Below the pieces are notes generated by a model. That model saw only the letters and a list, made by a program, of their open reading frames with translations. It did no database searches and was not told the DNA's origin. This document shows positions 29,425-39,661 of a DNA stretch of 64,000 nucleotides, one piece after another; positions within the stretch are counted from its first letter, which is position 1; each line of letters begins with the position of its first letter. A program made the position numbers and the translations under genes. The stretch comes from Croceibacterium xixiisoli (GTDB lineage Bacteria > Pseudomonadota > Alphaproteobacteria > Sphingomonadales > Sphingomonadaceae). The stretch lies in the NCBI RefSeq assembly GCF_009827305.1, contig NZ_WTYJ01000002.1:930001-994000 (forward strand), written 5' to 3'.

Positions 29425-30099
29425 ATGGATGTTGTATCCACCCGCGAACTTCCTGCTGGTTCGGGCGTTATCCTTGCAATGCAGAATCTTGTCATCGAAG
29501 CCATCGCCCGGGGCGGCTATCTGGGGATCGCCCTGCTCATGGCCCTGGAAAACATCATCCCGCCGATCCCGTCCGAAGTGATCATGGGCGTAGGCGGGGT
29601 GCTGCTGGCGCGTGGAGAAATGCAATTCTGGCCGCTGATGATTGCCGGCACGGTGGGCACCACGGCCGGCAACTACTTCTGGTATTGGGTAGGCCACAAA
29701 TGCGGCTATCAGCGGCTCGAGCCCTTTGTTACCCGCTATGGCCGCTGGCTGACGCTGGAGTTCGAAGACATTGAACGCGCTGCCGGTTTTTTCCGCCGGT
29801 ACGGCCAATGGGTGGTTTTCGGCCTCCGCTTTTCCCCATTCCTGCGCACGATGGTGTCGCTTCCCGCAGGGCTGGCGCATATGTCGGTCTGGCGGTTCCT
29901 GAGCTTCACCTTTTGCGGTGCGGCGATCTGGAACGCCATCCTGATCGAAGGCGGCCGCCGCCTGGCTCCGTTGATCGCGCGTTATGAATATGTGGCCAAT
30001 TGGGCGATCGGCATTTCGGTTGTCGCCATGGTCGCCTGGTACATCTGGCGCGTCGCAACCTGGCAGCCACGGCAACGCGATGACCGGGGCAAGGATTGA
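29425..30099 (+). CDS. DedA family membrane protein
   Basis: A 224-aa DedA (SNARE-associated/VTT) membrane protein with several hydrophobic segments. Typical parts are ENIIPPIPSEVIMGVGG and the FxxRYGxWxVFxxRFxPFxRT pattern in FFRRYGQWVVFGLRFSPFLRTMVSLPAG. DedA proteins are linked to lipid-carrier flipping and proton-motive-force maintenance. The ATG at 29425 has GGGA upstream; an ATG at 29479 would give 206 aa and is possible. It is 14 bp after gshB. Confidence 0.88.
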   Translation: MDVVSTRELPAGSGVILAMQNLVIEAIARGGYLGIALLMALENIIPPIPSEVIMGVGGVLLARGEMQFWPLMIAGTVGTTAGNYFWYWVGHKCGYQRLEPFVTRYGRWLTLEFEDIERAAGFFRRYGQWVVFGLRFSPFLRTMVSLPAGLAHMSVWRFLSFTFCGAAIWNAILIEGGRRLAPLIARYEYVANWAIGISVVAMVAWYIWRVATWQPRQRDDRGKD

Positions 30100-30111
30100 G
30101 GAGCTCTGTTC

Positions 30112-30465
30112 TTAAACGCCTTTCTTGTCGCGCGAGGCGGTCGCCAGCCTGGCAATCAGTTCATCGCTGACGGGGTTTTTGACCGAAAAGGTTACCCCGG
30201 TCTTGCTCGCCTTCAGTTTCAGACGGGCGATTTCATCCGCGTGATCTGCGATGGCGCCGGGATCGACATAGAGGCCGCATTGCTTGCTGAAAGCGGCGTA
30301 ACCCGCGACGATGGTTCCCTCGATCTCGAACCCCGGCATATCGTATTTGATCACCTCTGTGGCGTCGGGCAGGGCCAGAGCCAATTGAGCGCGCAATCGA
30401 CGCAGCAGGTCACGAAACTGCTCTGGCGCAGCATCAATATACTTACCGTGACTATTGATTTTCAT
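30112..30465 (-). CDS. DUF1801 family protein
   Basis: A 117-aa single-domain protein of the DUF1801/YdhG-like family. Recognisable parts are LRRLRAQLALALPDATEVIKYDMPGFEIEGTIVAGYAAFSKQCGLY and the C-terminal KASKTGVTFSVKNPVSDELI. Some members were described as iron chaperone-like (frataxin-like fold), others as unknown; I give no function. Its start overlaps the xerC stop by 14 bp. Confidence 0.8.
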   Translation of the reverse strand: MKINSHGKYIDAAPEQFRDLLRRLRAQLALALPDATEVIKYDMPGFEIEGTIVAGYAAFSKQCGLYVDPGAIADHADEIARLKLKASKTGVTFSVKNPVSDELIARLATASRDKKGV

Positions 30466-31369
30466 CGACTTCTTTCTCCCTCGGATGCGCAGCGCGATAG
30501 CTGGTCAGCAGGGTCGCGGCGTCTACCTTGGTATAGATCTGGGTCGAGGCAAGGCTGGCGTGGCCGAGCAGTTCCTGGAGGCTGCGGAGATCGGCGCCGG
30601 CGCCGAGGAGGTGGGTGGCGAAGCTGTGGCGCAGGGCGTGGGGTGTGGCGGTGTCGGGCAGGCCGAGCCATTGGCGGGCGGCCGCCATGGCTTTCTGCAC
30701 CATGCCCTGCGACAGCGGACCGCCCTTGGCACCGCGGAACAGCGGTTCGTTTGCGGGAAGCGGCCAGGGGCAGGAGGTGACGTATTCGCTGACCGCATCG
30801 CGTACCACGGGCAGGATCGGCACCACCCGCTGCTTGCCGCCCTTGCCGGTGACTACCAGTCGGTCGGCCAAGGGAATATTGCTTGCTTTCAAGGATAAAG
30901 CTTCCGCAATTCGCAGCCCGGCACCATACATCAACAGCAGCACGGCACGGTCGCGCAGGCCTATCCAGACGGTCGCAGCGCTCTGTTCGACGGCGTCGGC
31001 GACGTTGACGGCATCGTCGGGAGTCAGCGGGCGGGGGAGGCCTTTCTTGATGCGGGGGCCGCGCAGGCGGGGCGGGGCGGTGTCGGTCAGGCCGGCCCTG
31101 GTGCGGGCAAAAGAGATGAAGGCTTTGACGGCGGAAAGTTCGCGCGCGGCGGACACATTGCCAAGGCCTTCGCTGCGACGGGCGGCCAGATATCCACGCG
31201 TGGCCTGCGCATCAACGCGCCCCACCGCCGCCCAATCGCGCATTTGCACGTAATCAAGCAGCCGCGCCGCCGCATCGCCATAGGCACGCACGGTATGTGG
31301 TGAACGGCGCCGATCCTTCGTCAGATGATCATGCCAGGCCCGCAGCATTTCTGCGCGGTCGCCTGTCAT
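30452..31369 (-). CDS. xerC: tyrosine recombinase XerC
   Basis: A 305-aa tyrosine recombinase with all catalytic residues present: Arg153 (GLRIAEAL), Lys in GKGGKQR (about 176-179), His244 and Arg247 (HALRHSF), His270 (LLGHAS) and the nucleophile Tyr279 (TQIYTKVD). It fits XerC, which with XerD resolves chromosome dimers at dif. I chose the ATG at 31369, which overlaps the hemW stop, over the longer frame to 31465. Because it is translationally coupled to hemW and has no phage genes nearby, it is housekeeping rather than an integrase. Confidence 0.92.
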   Translation of the reverse strand: MTGDRAEMLRAWHDHLTKDRRRSPHTVRAYGDAAARLLDYVQMRDWAAVGRVDAQATRGYLAARRSEGLGNVSAARELSAVKAFISFARTRAGLTDTAPPRLRGPRIKKGLPRPLTPDDAVNVADAVEQSAATVWIGLRDRAVLLLMYGAGLRIAEALSLKASNIPLADRLVVTGKGGKQRVVPILPVVRDAVSEYVTSCPWPLPANEPLFRGAKGGPLSQGMVQKAMAAARQWLGLPDTATPHALRHSFATHLLGAGADLRSLQELLGHASLASTQIYTKVDAATLLTSYRAAHPREKEVDENQ

Positions 31370-32517
31370 GCCGAGACCAGATTTTCGCAGACCAGATCGG
31401 CGAGCAGGGCATCGAGCAAGGGCATGCCTTCTGCCGTGATCCCGATGCGGGCGCCATCGACCCACACCAGTCCGAGCTGCTGATGCAGATCGCGTTTGCG
31501 GCTATCGATCATTTGCAGGCGCGACAGGCCGAAGCGGCGTTCGAAGCTGGCGAGGTCTACCCCCTCGTTCAGCCGCAGGCCCATCAAGAGGGCTTCGGAT
31601 GCTTGTTCGGTGGCAGGCAGGCTGCGTTCTTCGCGCAGGCCGTGGCCGTTGCGTTCGACGGCTTCGATCCAGTTTTCCGGCTTGCGATGCCGCAGCGTGG
31701 CCGATCCGCCGCGCCGGCCATGGGCGCCCGGGCCGATGCCGCAATAATCCTGATATCGCCAATAGGTGCGATTATGCCGGCTTTCCTGACCCGGCCGGGC
31801 ATGATTGCTGATCTCATAGGCGGGAATGCCCGCCTCTGCCGTGATCTGCCGGGTCAGGGTAAAGAGGTCGGCCGCCGGATCATCGTCCAGCGGCGTGAAG
31901 CTGCCCTGGCGGACATCCGTGGCGAAGCGGGTGTTGGGCTCTATGGTCAATTGGTAGAGCGAGAGATGCCCGGTGCCATAAGCCAGTGCGCCCCTGAGTT
32001 CAGCCTCCCACGCGTCGGCCTGCTGCCCCGGGCGGGCATAGATCAGATCGAAACTGACTCGAGCGAAATGGCGCTGTGCCACCTCCAGCGCGGCCAGCCC
32101 CTCTGCCGCATCATGCAGCCGTCCGAGAAATTGCAGGCTCGCATCATCGAGCGCCTGCAGGCCAAGGGAGACGCGGTTGACCCCGGCGAGGGCGAGCGAG
32201 GCGAACTTTGCCGCCTCCACCGAAGACGGGTTGGCTTCCAGCGTGATCTCTATGTCGGGGGCAAAACCCCATAGCCGTTCCGCCTCCGCCAGCAGCGCGG
32301 CGACCAGCGACGGTGGCATCAGCGAGGGGGTGCCGCCACCGAAGAAAATCGAATGCAGTGGTTCCCCACCGGCCAGCGCAGCTTCGTGCCGCATGTCGGC
32401 AATCAGCGCCGCCTGCCAGCGGCCCGTGTCGACGCCGTCGCGGACATGCGAGTTGAAATCGCAATAGGGGCATTTCTTCAGACAGAAAGGCCAGTGGATA
32501 TAGAGCGCGCGGGCCAT
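31366..32517 (-). CDS. hemW: radical SAM haem chaperone HemW
   Basis: A 383-aa radical SAM protein with the iron-sulfur motif CLKKCPYC (Cys12, Cys16, Cys19) and the glycine-rich FFGGGTPSLM. The C-terminal HemN-like domain is present. HemW (formerly annotated as an oxygen-independent coproporphyrinogen oxidase) binds haem and inserts it into membrane haem proteins. The tight hemW-rdgB-rph vicinity is characteristic of alphaproteobacteria, although here the CAP gene lies between hemW and rdgB. Confidence 0.93.
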   Translation of the reverse strand: MARALYIHWPFCLKKCPYCDFNSHVRDGVDTGRWQAALIADMRHEAALAGGEPLHSIFFGGGTPSLMPPSLVAALLAEAERLWGFAPDIEITLEANPSSVEAAKFASLALAGVNRVSLGLQALDDASLQFLGRLHDAAEGLAALEVAQRHFARVSFDLIYARPGQQADAWEAELRGALAYGTGHLSLYQLTIEPNTRFATDVRQGSFTPLDDDPAADLFTLTRQITAEAGIPAYEISNHARPGQESRHNRTYWRYQDYCGIGPGAHGRRGGSATLRHRKPENWIEAVERNGHGLREERSLPATEQASEALLMGLRLNEGVDLASFERRFGLSRLQMIDSRKRDLHQQLGLVWVDGARIGITAEGMPLLDALLADLVCENLVSA

Positions 32518-32563
32518 GTCCGGGTCAAACGATTGTTAACCCGGATTTGTCAAGGACTGGCGG

Positions 32564-33112
32564 ATGTATCCCGTGAAACTTGTTGGCACGATCATGGCGA
32601 TTCTCGCCCTGGGTGGAGCGGGCGTGGCCGCCCATGGCCAGGCCGCGCCCAGCGATGTCGATGTGATCTTGCAGGCCCACAACAGCGAGCGGGTCGGTAC
32701 AGGTGTGCCGGCGCTGACCTGGAATGCACAACTCGCCGGCCAGGCAGGACTATGGGCGGAGCAATTGGCCCGCGATGGCGTGTTGCGGCACGCGAGTGCG
32801 GCCGAGCGCAGCGATGCGGGCGAAAACCTGTGGATGGGCTCGCCGGGATATTTTTCGACCGAACGGATGGTCAGCGCCTTCATCGCCGAAAAGCGACATT
32901 ATCGGCATGGCAGCTTCCCCAATGTCTCGGCCACCGGGAACTGGCAGGATGTTGGCCATTATACGCAGATCGTCTGGCGCGACACGCAGCAGATCGGCTG
33001 CGCCGTGGCGCGCACGGCGCAGCCGATCTGCTCGTATGCCGGTACTGGCCGGCCGGAAACAGGATCGGCAGCCAACCCTACTGAGACAAGCGTGGATCAG
33101 TTTCCGAACTGA
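32564..33112 (+). CDS. CAP (SCP/PR-1) domain secreted protein
   Basis: A 182-aa exported protein with a signal peptide ending near AAHGQA. The single CAP domain has the signature motifs [31 protein letters not shown] and IGCA. CAP proteins are found in all kingdoms; in bacteria the function is mostly unknown, with suggested lipid-binding or protease-like roles. It is inserted divergently between hemW and rdgB and overlaps the rdgB 3' end by 16 bp. It is not expected in the canonical cluster. Confidence 0.85.
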   Translation: MYPVKLVGTIMAILALGGAGVAAHGQAAPSDVDVILQAHNSERVGTGVPALTWNAQLAGQAGLWAEQLARDGVLRHASAAERSDAGENLWMGSPGYFSTERMVSAFIAEKRHYRHGSFPNVSATGNWQDVGHYTQIVWRDTQQIGCAVARTAQPICSYAGTGRPETGSAANPTETSVDQFPN

Positions 33113-33726
33113 TCGGCCACCAGCCTGGCAAAGGCATCGGCGCGATGGCTGATGCTGTGTTTTTCCGAAGGATCGATTTCAGCGAAGGTCTGATCGCGGC
33201 CCTGCGGCACGAAGACCGGATCATAGCCGAAGCCCAATGCGCCGCGTGGCGGCCAGGTCAGATTTCCGGCCACCTGGCCTTCATAGACGGCCTCTTCACC
33301 GTCAGGCCAGGCAAGGGCGAGCACGCAATGGAAGCTGGCATTGCGCGGAGTGTCAGCGCCCTTTGCCTGCAGCATCCCTTCGACCTTGCCCATGGCCATG
33401 AACCAGTCACGGCCGGGTTCCCCTTCGAACCACTGCCGTCCGGCCCAGTCGGCCGTGTAGACCCCAGGGCGGCCATCGAGCGCCGCGACTGAAAGGCCGC
33501 TGTCATCCGCCAGCGCTACCAGCCCGGAGGCCTGCGCTGCTGCATGCGCCTTGATCAGCGCATTGGCGACAAAGCTGGCGCCGGTTTCCGCCGGCTCTGG
33601 CAGACCCAGAGCACCAGCGGAAATGCAATCGACGCCAAAGGGCGCCAGCAGGGCGCTGATCTCCTTCAGTTTGCCGGCGTTATGCGTGGCAATCACCAGC
33701 TTCCCGGCGCCGATCGCGCGGGTCAT
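33097..33726 (-). CDS. rdgB: XTP/dITP diphosphatase
   Basis: A 209-aa Ham1/RdgB nucleotide pyrophosphatase that removes deaminated purine nucleotides (dITP, XTP) to prevent mutation. The motifs [10 protein letters not shown] at residues 14-23, [23 protein letters not shown] and SHRADA at the end are intact. It starts within the rph stop (ATGA at 33723-33726), so rph-rdgB are coupled. Confidence 0.95.
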   Translation of the reverse strand: MTRAIGAGKLVIATHNAGKLKEISALLAPFGVDCISAGALGLPEPAETGASFVANALIKAHAAAQASGLVALADDSGLSVAALDGRPGVYTADWAGRQWFEGEPGRDWFMAMGKVEGMLQAKGADTPRNASFHCVLALAWPDGEEAVYEGQVAGNLTWPPRGALGFGYDPVFVPQGRDQTFAEIDPSEKHSISHRADAFARLVADQFGN

Positions 33727-34439
33727 GCGCCGATCGCCGCATCCTGCGCCGCGAAAATGCGGTCGCAGCCGATCCGGGCCAGACGCAGCAGGCGCAGCAG
33801 CGCCTCTTCATCATAGGTCGCGCCTTCGGCGGTGGCCTGCACTTCGGCAATCTTGCCGCCGTCCAGCAGCACGAAGTTGGCATCCGCATCGGCATTGCTG
33901 TCTTCGATGTAATCGAGGTCCAGCACCGGCACGCCATTGCAGATGCCGCAGCTGACGGCAGCCACGCGCGACACGATCGGATCCTGCGTCAGCGCGCCGG
34001 ATTTGAGGAGGCCGTTGACGGCCAGGCGCAGCGCGACCCAGGCACCGGAGATCGAGGCGGTGCGGGTGCCGCCATCGGCCTGGATCACATCGCAATCGAG
34101 CACGATCTGACGTTCGCCGAGCTTTTCCAGATCGACCACGGCGCGCAGTGAGCGGCCGATCAGACGCTGGATTTCCTGCGTGCGGCCGCTCTGCTTGCCC
34201 TTGGCCGCTTCACGGCTGCCGCGGGTATGCGTTGCGCGGGGCAGCATGGAATATTCGCCGGTGACCCAACCCTGGCCCTTGCCGCGCAGGAACGGTGGCA
34301 CGCGTTCTTCGATGCTGGCGGTCACCAGCACGCGGGTGTCACCAAAACCGACCAGGCACGACCCTTCGGCATGCTTGGTGAAACCGGTTTCGATGGTGAT
34401 GGCGCGCATTTCATCAGGCGCGCGACCGGAAGGACGCAT
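33723..34439 (-). CDS. rph: ribonuclease PH
   Basis: A 238-aa phosphate-dependent exoribonuclease that trims tRNA 3' ends and contributes to RNA turnover. The typical N-terminus [12 protein letters not shown] and the motifs [20 protein letters not shown] and [19 protein letters not shown] are intact, so it is not the inactive K-12 type. It is divergent from hrcA; the 66-bp gap must hold both promoters. Confidence 0.97.
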   Translation of the reverse strand: MRPSGRAPDEMRAITIETGFTKHAEGSCLVGFGDTRVLVTASIEERVPPFLRGKGQGWVTGEYSMLPRATHTRGSREAAKGKQSGRTQEIQRLIGRSLRAVVDLEKLGERQIVLDCDVIQADGGTRTASISGAWVALRLAVNGLLKSGALTQDPIVSRVAAVSCGICNGVPVLDLDYIEDSNADADANFVLLDGGKIAEVQATAEGATYDEEALLRLLRLARIGCDRIFAAQDAAIGA

Positions 34440-34505
34440 AGAGAGGCTCCGTATGTGAGGCAGTTCTTTTCTGAACGCGCCCTAGCGCCTAGATAGGTGG
34501 CTGTC

Positions 34506-35549
34506 ATGGTTTCCCCGCCGGTTCACGAATTATCCGAACGCACCCGTTCGATCTTCCGCCATGTGGTGGAGGATTACCTCGCCAGCGGGCAGCCGGTGGG
34601 GTCGAAGGCGCTGGCCGCATCGCGCGACATCAATTTGTCCCCGGCATCGATTCGGTCCGTGCTGGCGGAGCTGGAACTGCTGGGCCTGCTGGCAGCGCCG
34701 CACACCAGTGCCGGGCGCATGCCAACCGAAATCGGCCTGCGGCTGTTCGTCGACGGGATGATGCAGGTTGCAGAGCCCACCGCGCAGGAGCGTGCCGCCA
34801 TCGAACAGCGGCTGGCTGGGCCCGGCCCGGTCGAGCAAGCGCTTGCCGCAACCAGCACGCTGCTGTCCGATCTGAGTGCGGCAGCCGGCGTGGTCATGGT
34901 GCCCCGGCGCGAGCCGCGCCTGGCACAAATGAGTATCGTCCCGCTCGATGCCCAACGCGCGCTGGTGGTGCTGGTGGGCGAAGACGGATCGGTGGAGAAC
35001 CGCCTGCTGGAACTGCCGCCGGGCACCGCGCAATCGGCCATGCAGCAGGCGACCAATTACATCACCGCGCGTCTGGCCGGTCGCACCCTGGCCGAAGCAT
35101 CGCGCGTGATCGAGGTGGAAATCGCATCCGGCAGGGCGATGATCGACAATGCCAGCCGCGATCTGGTCGAACGGGGACTGGCCGTCTGGTCGACCGATGC
35201 CGCGCGCCGGCCGGTGCTGATCGTACGCGGGCAGGCCAATCTGCTGGATGAGGCCGCGCTGGGCGATATCGAACGGGTGCGATCGCTGATCGATGATCTG
35301 GAAGACAAGCAATCGGTGGCCGAACTGCTGGAATCGGCGCGTGAGGCAGAAGCCACGCGGATTTTCATCGGCAGCGAAAACCGCCTTTTCGCACTGTCCG
35401 GATCTTCGGTGATTGCATCCCCCTATCGCGATCGCGAGGGCAAGGTGGTGGGCGTGCTGGGCGTGATCGGGCCGACCCGGTTGAATTACGCGCGCGTCGT
35501 GCCCATGGTGGATTTCACCGCCCGTTCGCTGGGCAAACTGATAGGTTGA
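34506..35549 (+). CDS. hrcA: heat-inducible transcription repressor HrcA
   Basis: A 347-aa HrcA with an N-terminal winged-helix DNA-binding domain (RTRSIFRHVVEDYLASGQPVGSK, then SPASIRSVLAELELLGLL) and a C-terminal GAF-like dimerisation domain. HrcA represses groE and dnaK operons by binding CIRCE inverted repeats. I see no CIRCE sequence here near hrcA or dnaK, so its targets lie outside the window. The ATG at 34506 has AGGTGG upstream; a GTG at 34497 would also be in frame. Confidence 0.95.
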   Translation: MVSPPVHELSERTRSIFRHVVEDYLASGQPVGSKALAASRDINLSPASIRSVLAELELLGLLAAPHTSAGRMPTEIGLRLFVDGMMQVAEPTAQERAAIEQRLAGPGPVEQALAATSTLLSDLSAAAGVVMVPRREPRLAQMSIVPLDAQRALVVLVGEDGSVENRLLELPPGTAQSAMQQATNYITARLAGRTLAEASRVIEVEIASGRAMIDNASRDLVERGLAVWSTDAARRPVLIVRGQANLLDEAALGDIERVRSLIDDLEDKQSVAELLESAREAEATRIFIGSENRLFALSGSSVIASPYRDREGKVVGVLGVIGPTRLNYARVVPMVDFTARSLGKLIG

Positions 35550-35559
35550 ACTGACTGAC

Positions 35560-36123
35560 ATGACTGACACCGAAACCCCGCGTGACGAAGCTGTGGAAAA
35601 GGAACTGGCCGGCGTTCCGGAAGAGCTGCTGTCGGGTGACGATGCCAATCCGGCAGAAGAGCTGGTGAAGCTGCAGGAAGAACTGGCAGCTGCGAAGCAG
35701 GATGTGCTCTACGCGCGCGCCGATACGCAGAACGTCCGCCGCCGGCTGGAAAAGGATATCGCCGACGCGCGCGCCTATGGTGCCACCAATTTCGCGCGTG
35801 ACGTGTTGGCCGTGTCCGACAATCTTTCCCGTGCGATCGATGCCATCCCTGCCGATTTGCGCGAAGATGATCGCATCAAGACCCTGATCACGGGCATCGA
35901 GGCAACCCAGCGGCAGCTTGATTCGGTGTTCAGCCAGAACGGGATCAGTCGTATTGCATCGCTGGGGCTGCCGCTTGATCCGAACCAGCATCAAGCCATG
36001 CTGGAGGTACCGACCAATGAGGCCGAAGCTGGCACCATCGTGACTGAAATGCAGGCCGGCTACATGATCAAGGATCGGCTGCTTCGCCCGGCGATGGTTG
36101 CGGTTGCCAAAAAGCCGGATTGA
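35560..36123 (+). CDS. grpE: nucleotide exchange factor GrpE
   Basis: A 187-aa GrpE with an acidic N-terminal coiled coil (VKLQEELAAAKQDVLYARADTQNVRRR) and the C-terminal beta domain (ITEMQ-like VTEMQAGYMIKDRLLRPAMVAVAKKP). It releases ADP from DnaK. It is 11 bp after hrcA in one operon, and DnaK/DnaJ lie 1.5 kb downstream as a separate unit. Confidence 0.96.
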   Translation: MTDTETPRDEAVEKELAGVPEELLSGDDANPAEELVKLQEELAAAKQDVLYARADTQNVRRRLEKDIADARAYGATNFARDVLAVSDNLSRAIDAIPADLREDDRIKTLITGIEATQRQLDSVFSQNGISRIASLGLPLDPNQHQAMLEVPTNEAEAGTIVTEMQAGYMIKDRLLRPAMVAVAKKPD

Positions 36124-36162
36124 CCGGGGAACACGACATTTCGGGGAACCGTACCGGCTCTC

Positions 36163-36194
36163 CTCCGTATGGGTTGCAAAGCCAACCTACGGAG
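36163..36194 (+). promoter_or_regulatory. hairpin masking the ribosome-binding site of the glycine-zipper gene
   Basis: CTCCGTA (36163-36169) pairs with TACGGAG (36188-36194), and inside it GGTTG (36172-36176) pairs with CAACC (36183-36187), giving 12 pairs, a 2-nt bulge and a 6-nt loop. The Shine-Dalgarno ACGGAG (36189-36194) of the gene starting at 36203 lies wholly in the 3' arm, so translation should be blocked when the hairpin is closed. It could instead be a U-tract-less terminator for hrcA-grpE. Confidence 0.5.
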
Positions 36195-36202
36195 AAACGG
36201 TG

Positions 36203-36466
36203 ATGATCCCCTTCAAATTCATGGCCCCTGCAGTGCTCGGTTCCGCCCTGGCCCTGAGCGCCTGCGCCAGCAACTATGGTGGTGAAGGCGCCCTGGCCGG
36301 TGCGGCTGTGGGTGCCGGCGTCGGCGCCGTTACCGGCGGCAATGTCGGCCGTGGGGCAGCCATCGGTGCCGCTGCCGGTGCTGTTGGTGGTGCGTTGATC
36401 GAAAAGGATGGTCGCTGCTATCGCACCGACCGCAATGGTCGTGAACGCCGGGTGCGCTGCCGCTGA
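36203..36466 (+). CDS. glycine-zipper lipoprotein
   Basis: An 87-aa lipoprotein with lipobox LSAC and a glycine-zipper core (repeated GxxxG in GALAGAAVGAGVGAVTGGNVGRGAAIGAAAGAVGGALI) followed by a short basic C-terminus with two cysteines (CYRTDRNGRERRVRC). Similar small proteins of the outer membrane (SlyB/YMGG type) are stress related. The ATG at 36203 follows ACGGAG. The frame extends upstream to 36098 but without a signal. It follows grpE by 79 bp and may be read from that promoter. Confidence 0.82.
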   Translation: MIPFKFMAPAVLGSALALSACASNYGGEGALAGAAVGAGVGAVTGGNVGRGAAIGAAAGAVGGALIEKDGRCYRTDRNGRERRVRCR

Positions 36467-36481
36467 CAGCGGCTGACGCTT

Positions 36482-36982
36482 TCAGCCCAGCGTTGCGCCG
36501 GGAAAGCGGACCAGAGCGTCATAAGCGCGCTGGTCTGCGACCCCGGCCACACGCATACCGTTACGCAACAGAAATGCGTGACGGACGATTTCGGCCTGTT
36601 GTTCTATGCCGTAGCTGTGAAGCGGTTGCCCGGGCTTGAGGCTGTAATCATAGCGGCACCAGGGGTGCCGATGCAGCACCAGATACCATTCCCCGCGTTG
36701 CTGCGTTTGCCACACATGGGTCAGTTCATGGATGAACAGACCCTTCCTGCCGAAGTCGGCCGTAGAAAAATCATCGCAATATTGTTCGCCCTGCGGGTGA
36801 AAATGCAGGTGGCCGCGTGGCGCCATGGTGACCTTGCGCGGCTGCAGCGGGAAGAATTTTCGCCGCCGGATGGAGATGGCGGCATAATCCAGCACATCCC
36901 CGAAGATGGTCCGGGCGAGGGCGATTTCCCCGTCAGTAAAGCGCCGTTCCCCGCCGACAGGGCAGGTCCCGGCACCAATCAT
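36482..36982 (-). CDS. HExxH metalloprotein of the 'vgr-related' group
   Basis: A 166-aa protein with a zinc-peptidase motif HELTH (in FIHELTHVWQ) and a possible third ligand Glu downstream (EQQAEIVRH). In sphingomonads such proteins are labelled 'vgr related protein', but this reflects a name only; no type VI secretion gene is nearby. There is no signal peptide. Proteolytic activity is possible but unproven. It follows the copper chaperone gene by 14 bp and is probably co-transcribed. Confidence 0.75.
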   Translation of the reverse strand: MIGAGTCPVGGERRFTDGEIALARTIFGDVLDYAAISIRRRKFFPLQPRKVTMAPRGHLHFHPQGEQYCDDFSTADFGRKGLFIHELTHVWQTQQRGEWYLVLHRHPWCRYDYSLKPGQPLHSYGIEQQAEIVRHAFLLRNGMRVAGVADQRAYDALVRFPGATLG

Positions 36983-36996
36983 GTCATGGCGTTCGC

Positions 36997-37476
36997 TCAG
37001 CGTTCGTCACCGGCCGCGCGAATTTCCACCGGGAAGCTGACCTTGTCGCCCCGGATGAAGGTCAGGGTTACTTCCGTGGTGCCACCCGCGACCAGGGTAT
37101 CGGCCAGATCGCTGGCCATCACATGGTATTCACCGGGCGCGAAGCGGACCGTCTGACCAGGTGCGACGGGCAATTGCGGCACGTCTTCCATCGATGCCTG
37201 CAGGTTCCACGTGGAAGTCTTGTGCAGCATCGCGTGGCTGGCGCCCTGCACCGAAGCGGAGCGGATCATCTGCTGTTCGGGACCGGAATTTGAAATGTCG
37301 AAATAGATCGCCGCAGGGTTGCCTGCCACGGCGGGCAGGATCAGCCGGCCGTTTGTCACGCTGATGCCGGCCGGTGCTTCGGGGGCGGCTTCCGTCGGCT
37401 GTTCGCTTTGGCCGCAAGCCGACAGCCCAAGGCTGGCGATGCCAAGCGCCAGCGCGCAAATGACGGATTTGTTCAT
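36997..37476 (-). CDS. copper chaperone PCu(A)C lipoprotein
   Basis: A 159-aa PCuAC protein with lipobox LSAC. The copper-binding pattern H(M)x10Mx21HxM is seen as SHAMLHKT, then MEDVP, then EYHVM. These periplasmic proteins deliver Cu(I) to the CuA or CuB centre of cytochrome c oxidase. It is divergent from dnaK (181-bp gap containing the heat-shock promoter). Confidence 0.88.
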   Translation of the reverse strand: MNKSVICALALGIASLGLSACGQSEQPTEAAPEAPAGISVTNGRLILPAVAGNPAAIYFDISNSGPEQQMIRSASVQGASHAMLHKTSTWNLQASMEDVPQLPVAPGQTVRFAPGEYHVMASDLADTLVAGGTTEVTLTFIRGDKVSFPVEIRAAGDER

Positions 37477-37539
37477 ACAATAACTTCCCCTGTTTTGCCG
37501 GTGGGCGGCGGATTGCGCGATTTCTAGCGTTCAGGCTCT

Positions 37540-37567
37540 CTTGTGCCAAGCGCAAGCGAACCTATAT
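37540..37567 (+). promoter_or_regulatory. RpoH (sigma-32) type promoter of dnaK
   Basis: CTTG (37540-37543) is followed after 17 bp by CCTATAT (37561-37567). This matches the alphaproteobacterial heat-shock consensus CTTG-N17/18-CYTATNT. Transcription would begin near 37574, leaving an 84-nt leader before the dnaK ATG at 37658. No CIRCE repeat is present. Confidence 0.75.
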
Positions 37568-37657
37568 CGCGCCGGTGAACGAGCCGCCGACCGGTCTTGC
37601 CGAATTGCGGGGGGCCCAAGCGCGGCGTCAATTTGTGAAAGGGATGTGGGGAATACC

Positions 37658-39568
<1,911 letters not shown>

Positions 39569-39610
39569 TCAGTCTTTGAGCGTTGAGCTCTCAGCCTGAC
39601 GGATAACCAT

Positions 39611-39643
39611 GCCGCCGCCGGTGCCGGGTGCATCGGCGGCGGC
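39611..39643 (+). repeat. strong hairpin between dnaK and dnaJ
   Basis: GCCGCCGCCG (39611-39620) and CGGCGGCGGC (39634-39643) form a perfect 10-bp stem with a 13-nt loop. There is no U-tract, so it is more likely an mRNA stability or partial attenuation element that makes DnaJ less abundant than DnaK. The dnaJ GTG is at 39662. Confidence 0.55.
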
Positions 39644-39661
39644 AAGCGTTAGGGGTCGGAC

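Noticed and set aside
30452-31369. Phage or island integrase
   Set aside because: The recombinase is coupled to hemW, no attachment repeats or phage genes are present, and the sequence fits XerC.
34440-37657. CIRCE operator near hrcA, grpE or dnaK
   Set aside because: No TTAGCACTC-N9-GAGTGCTAA-like repeat was found.
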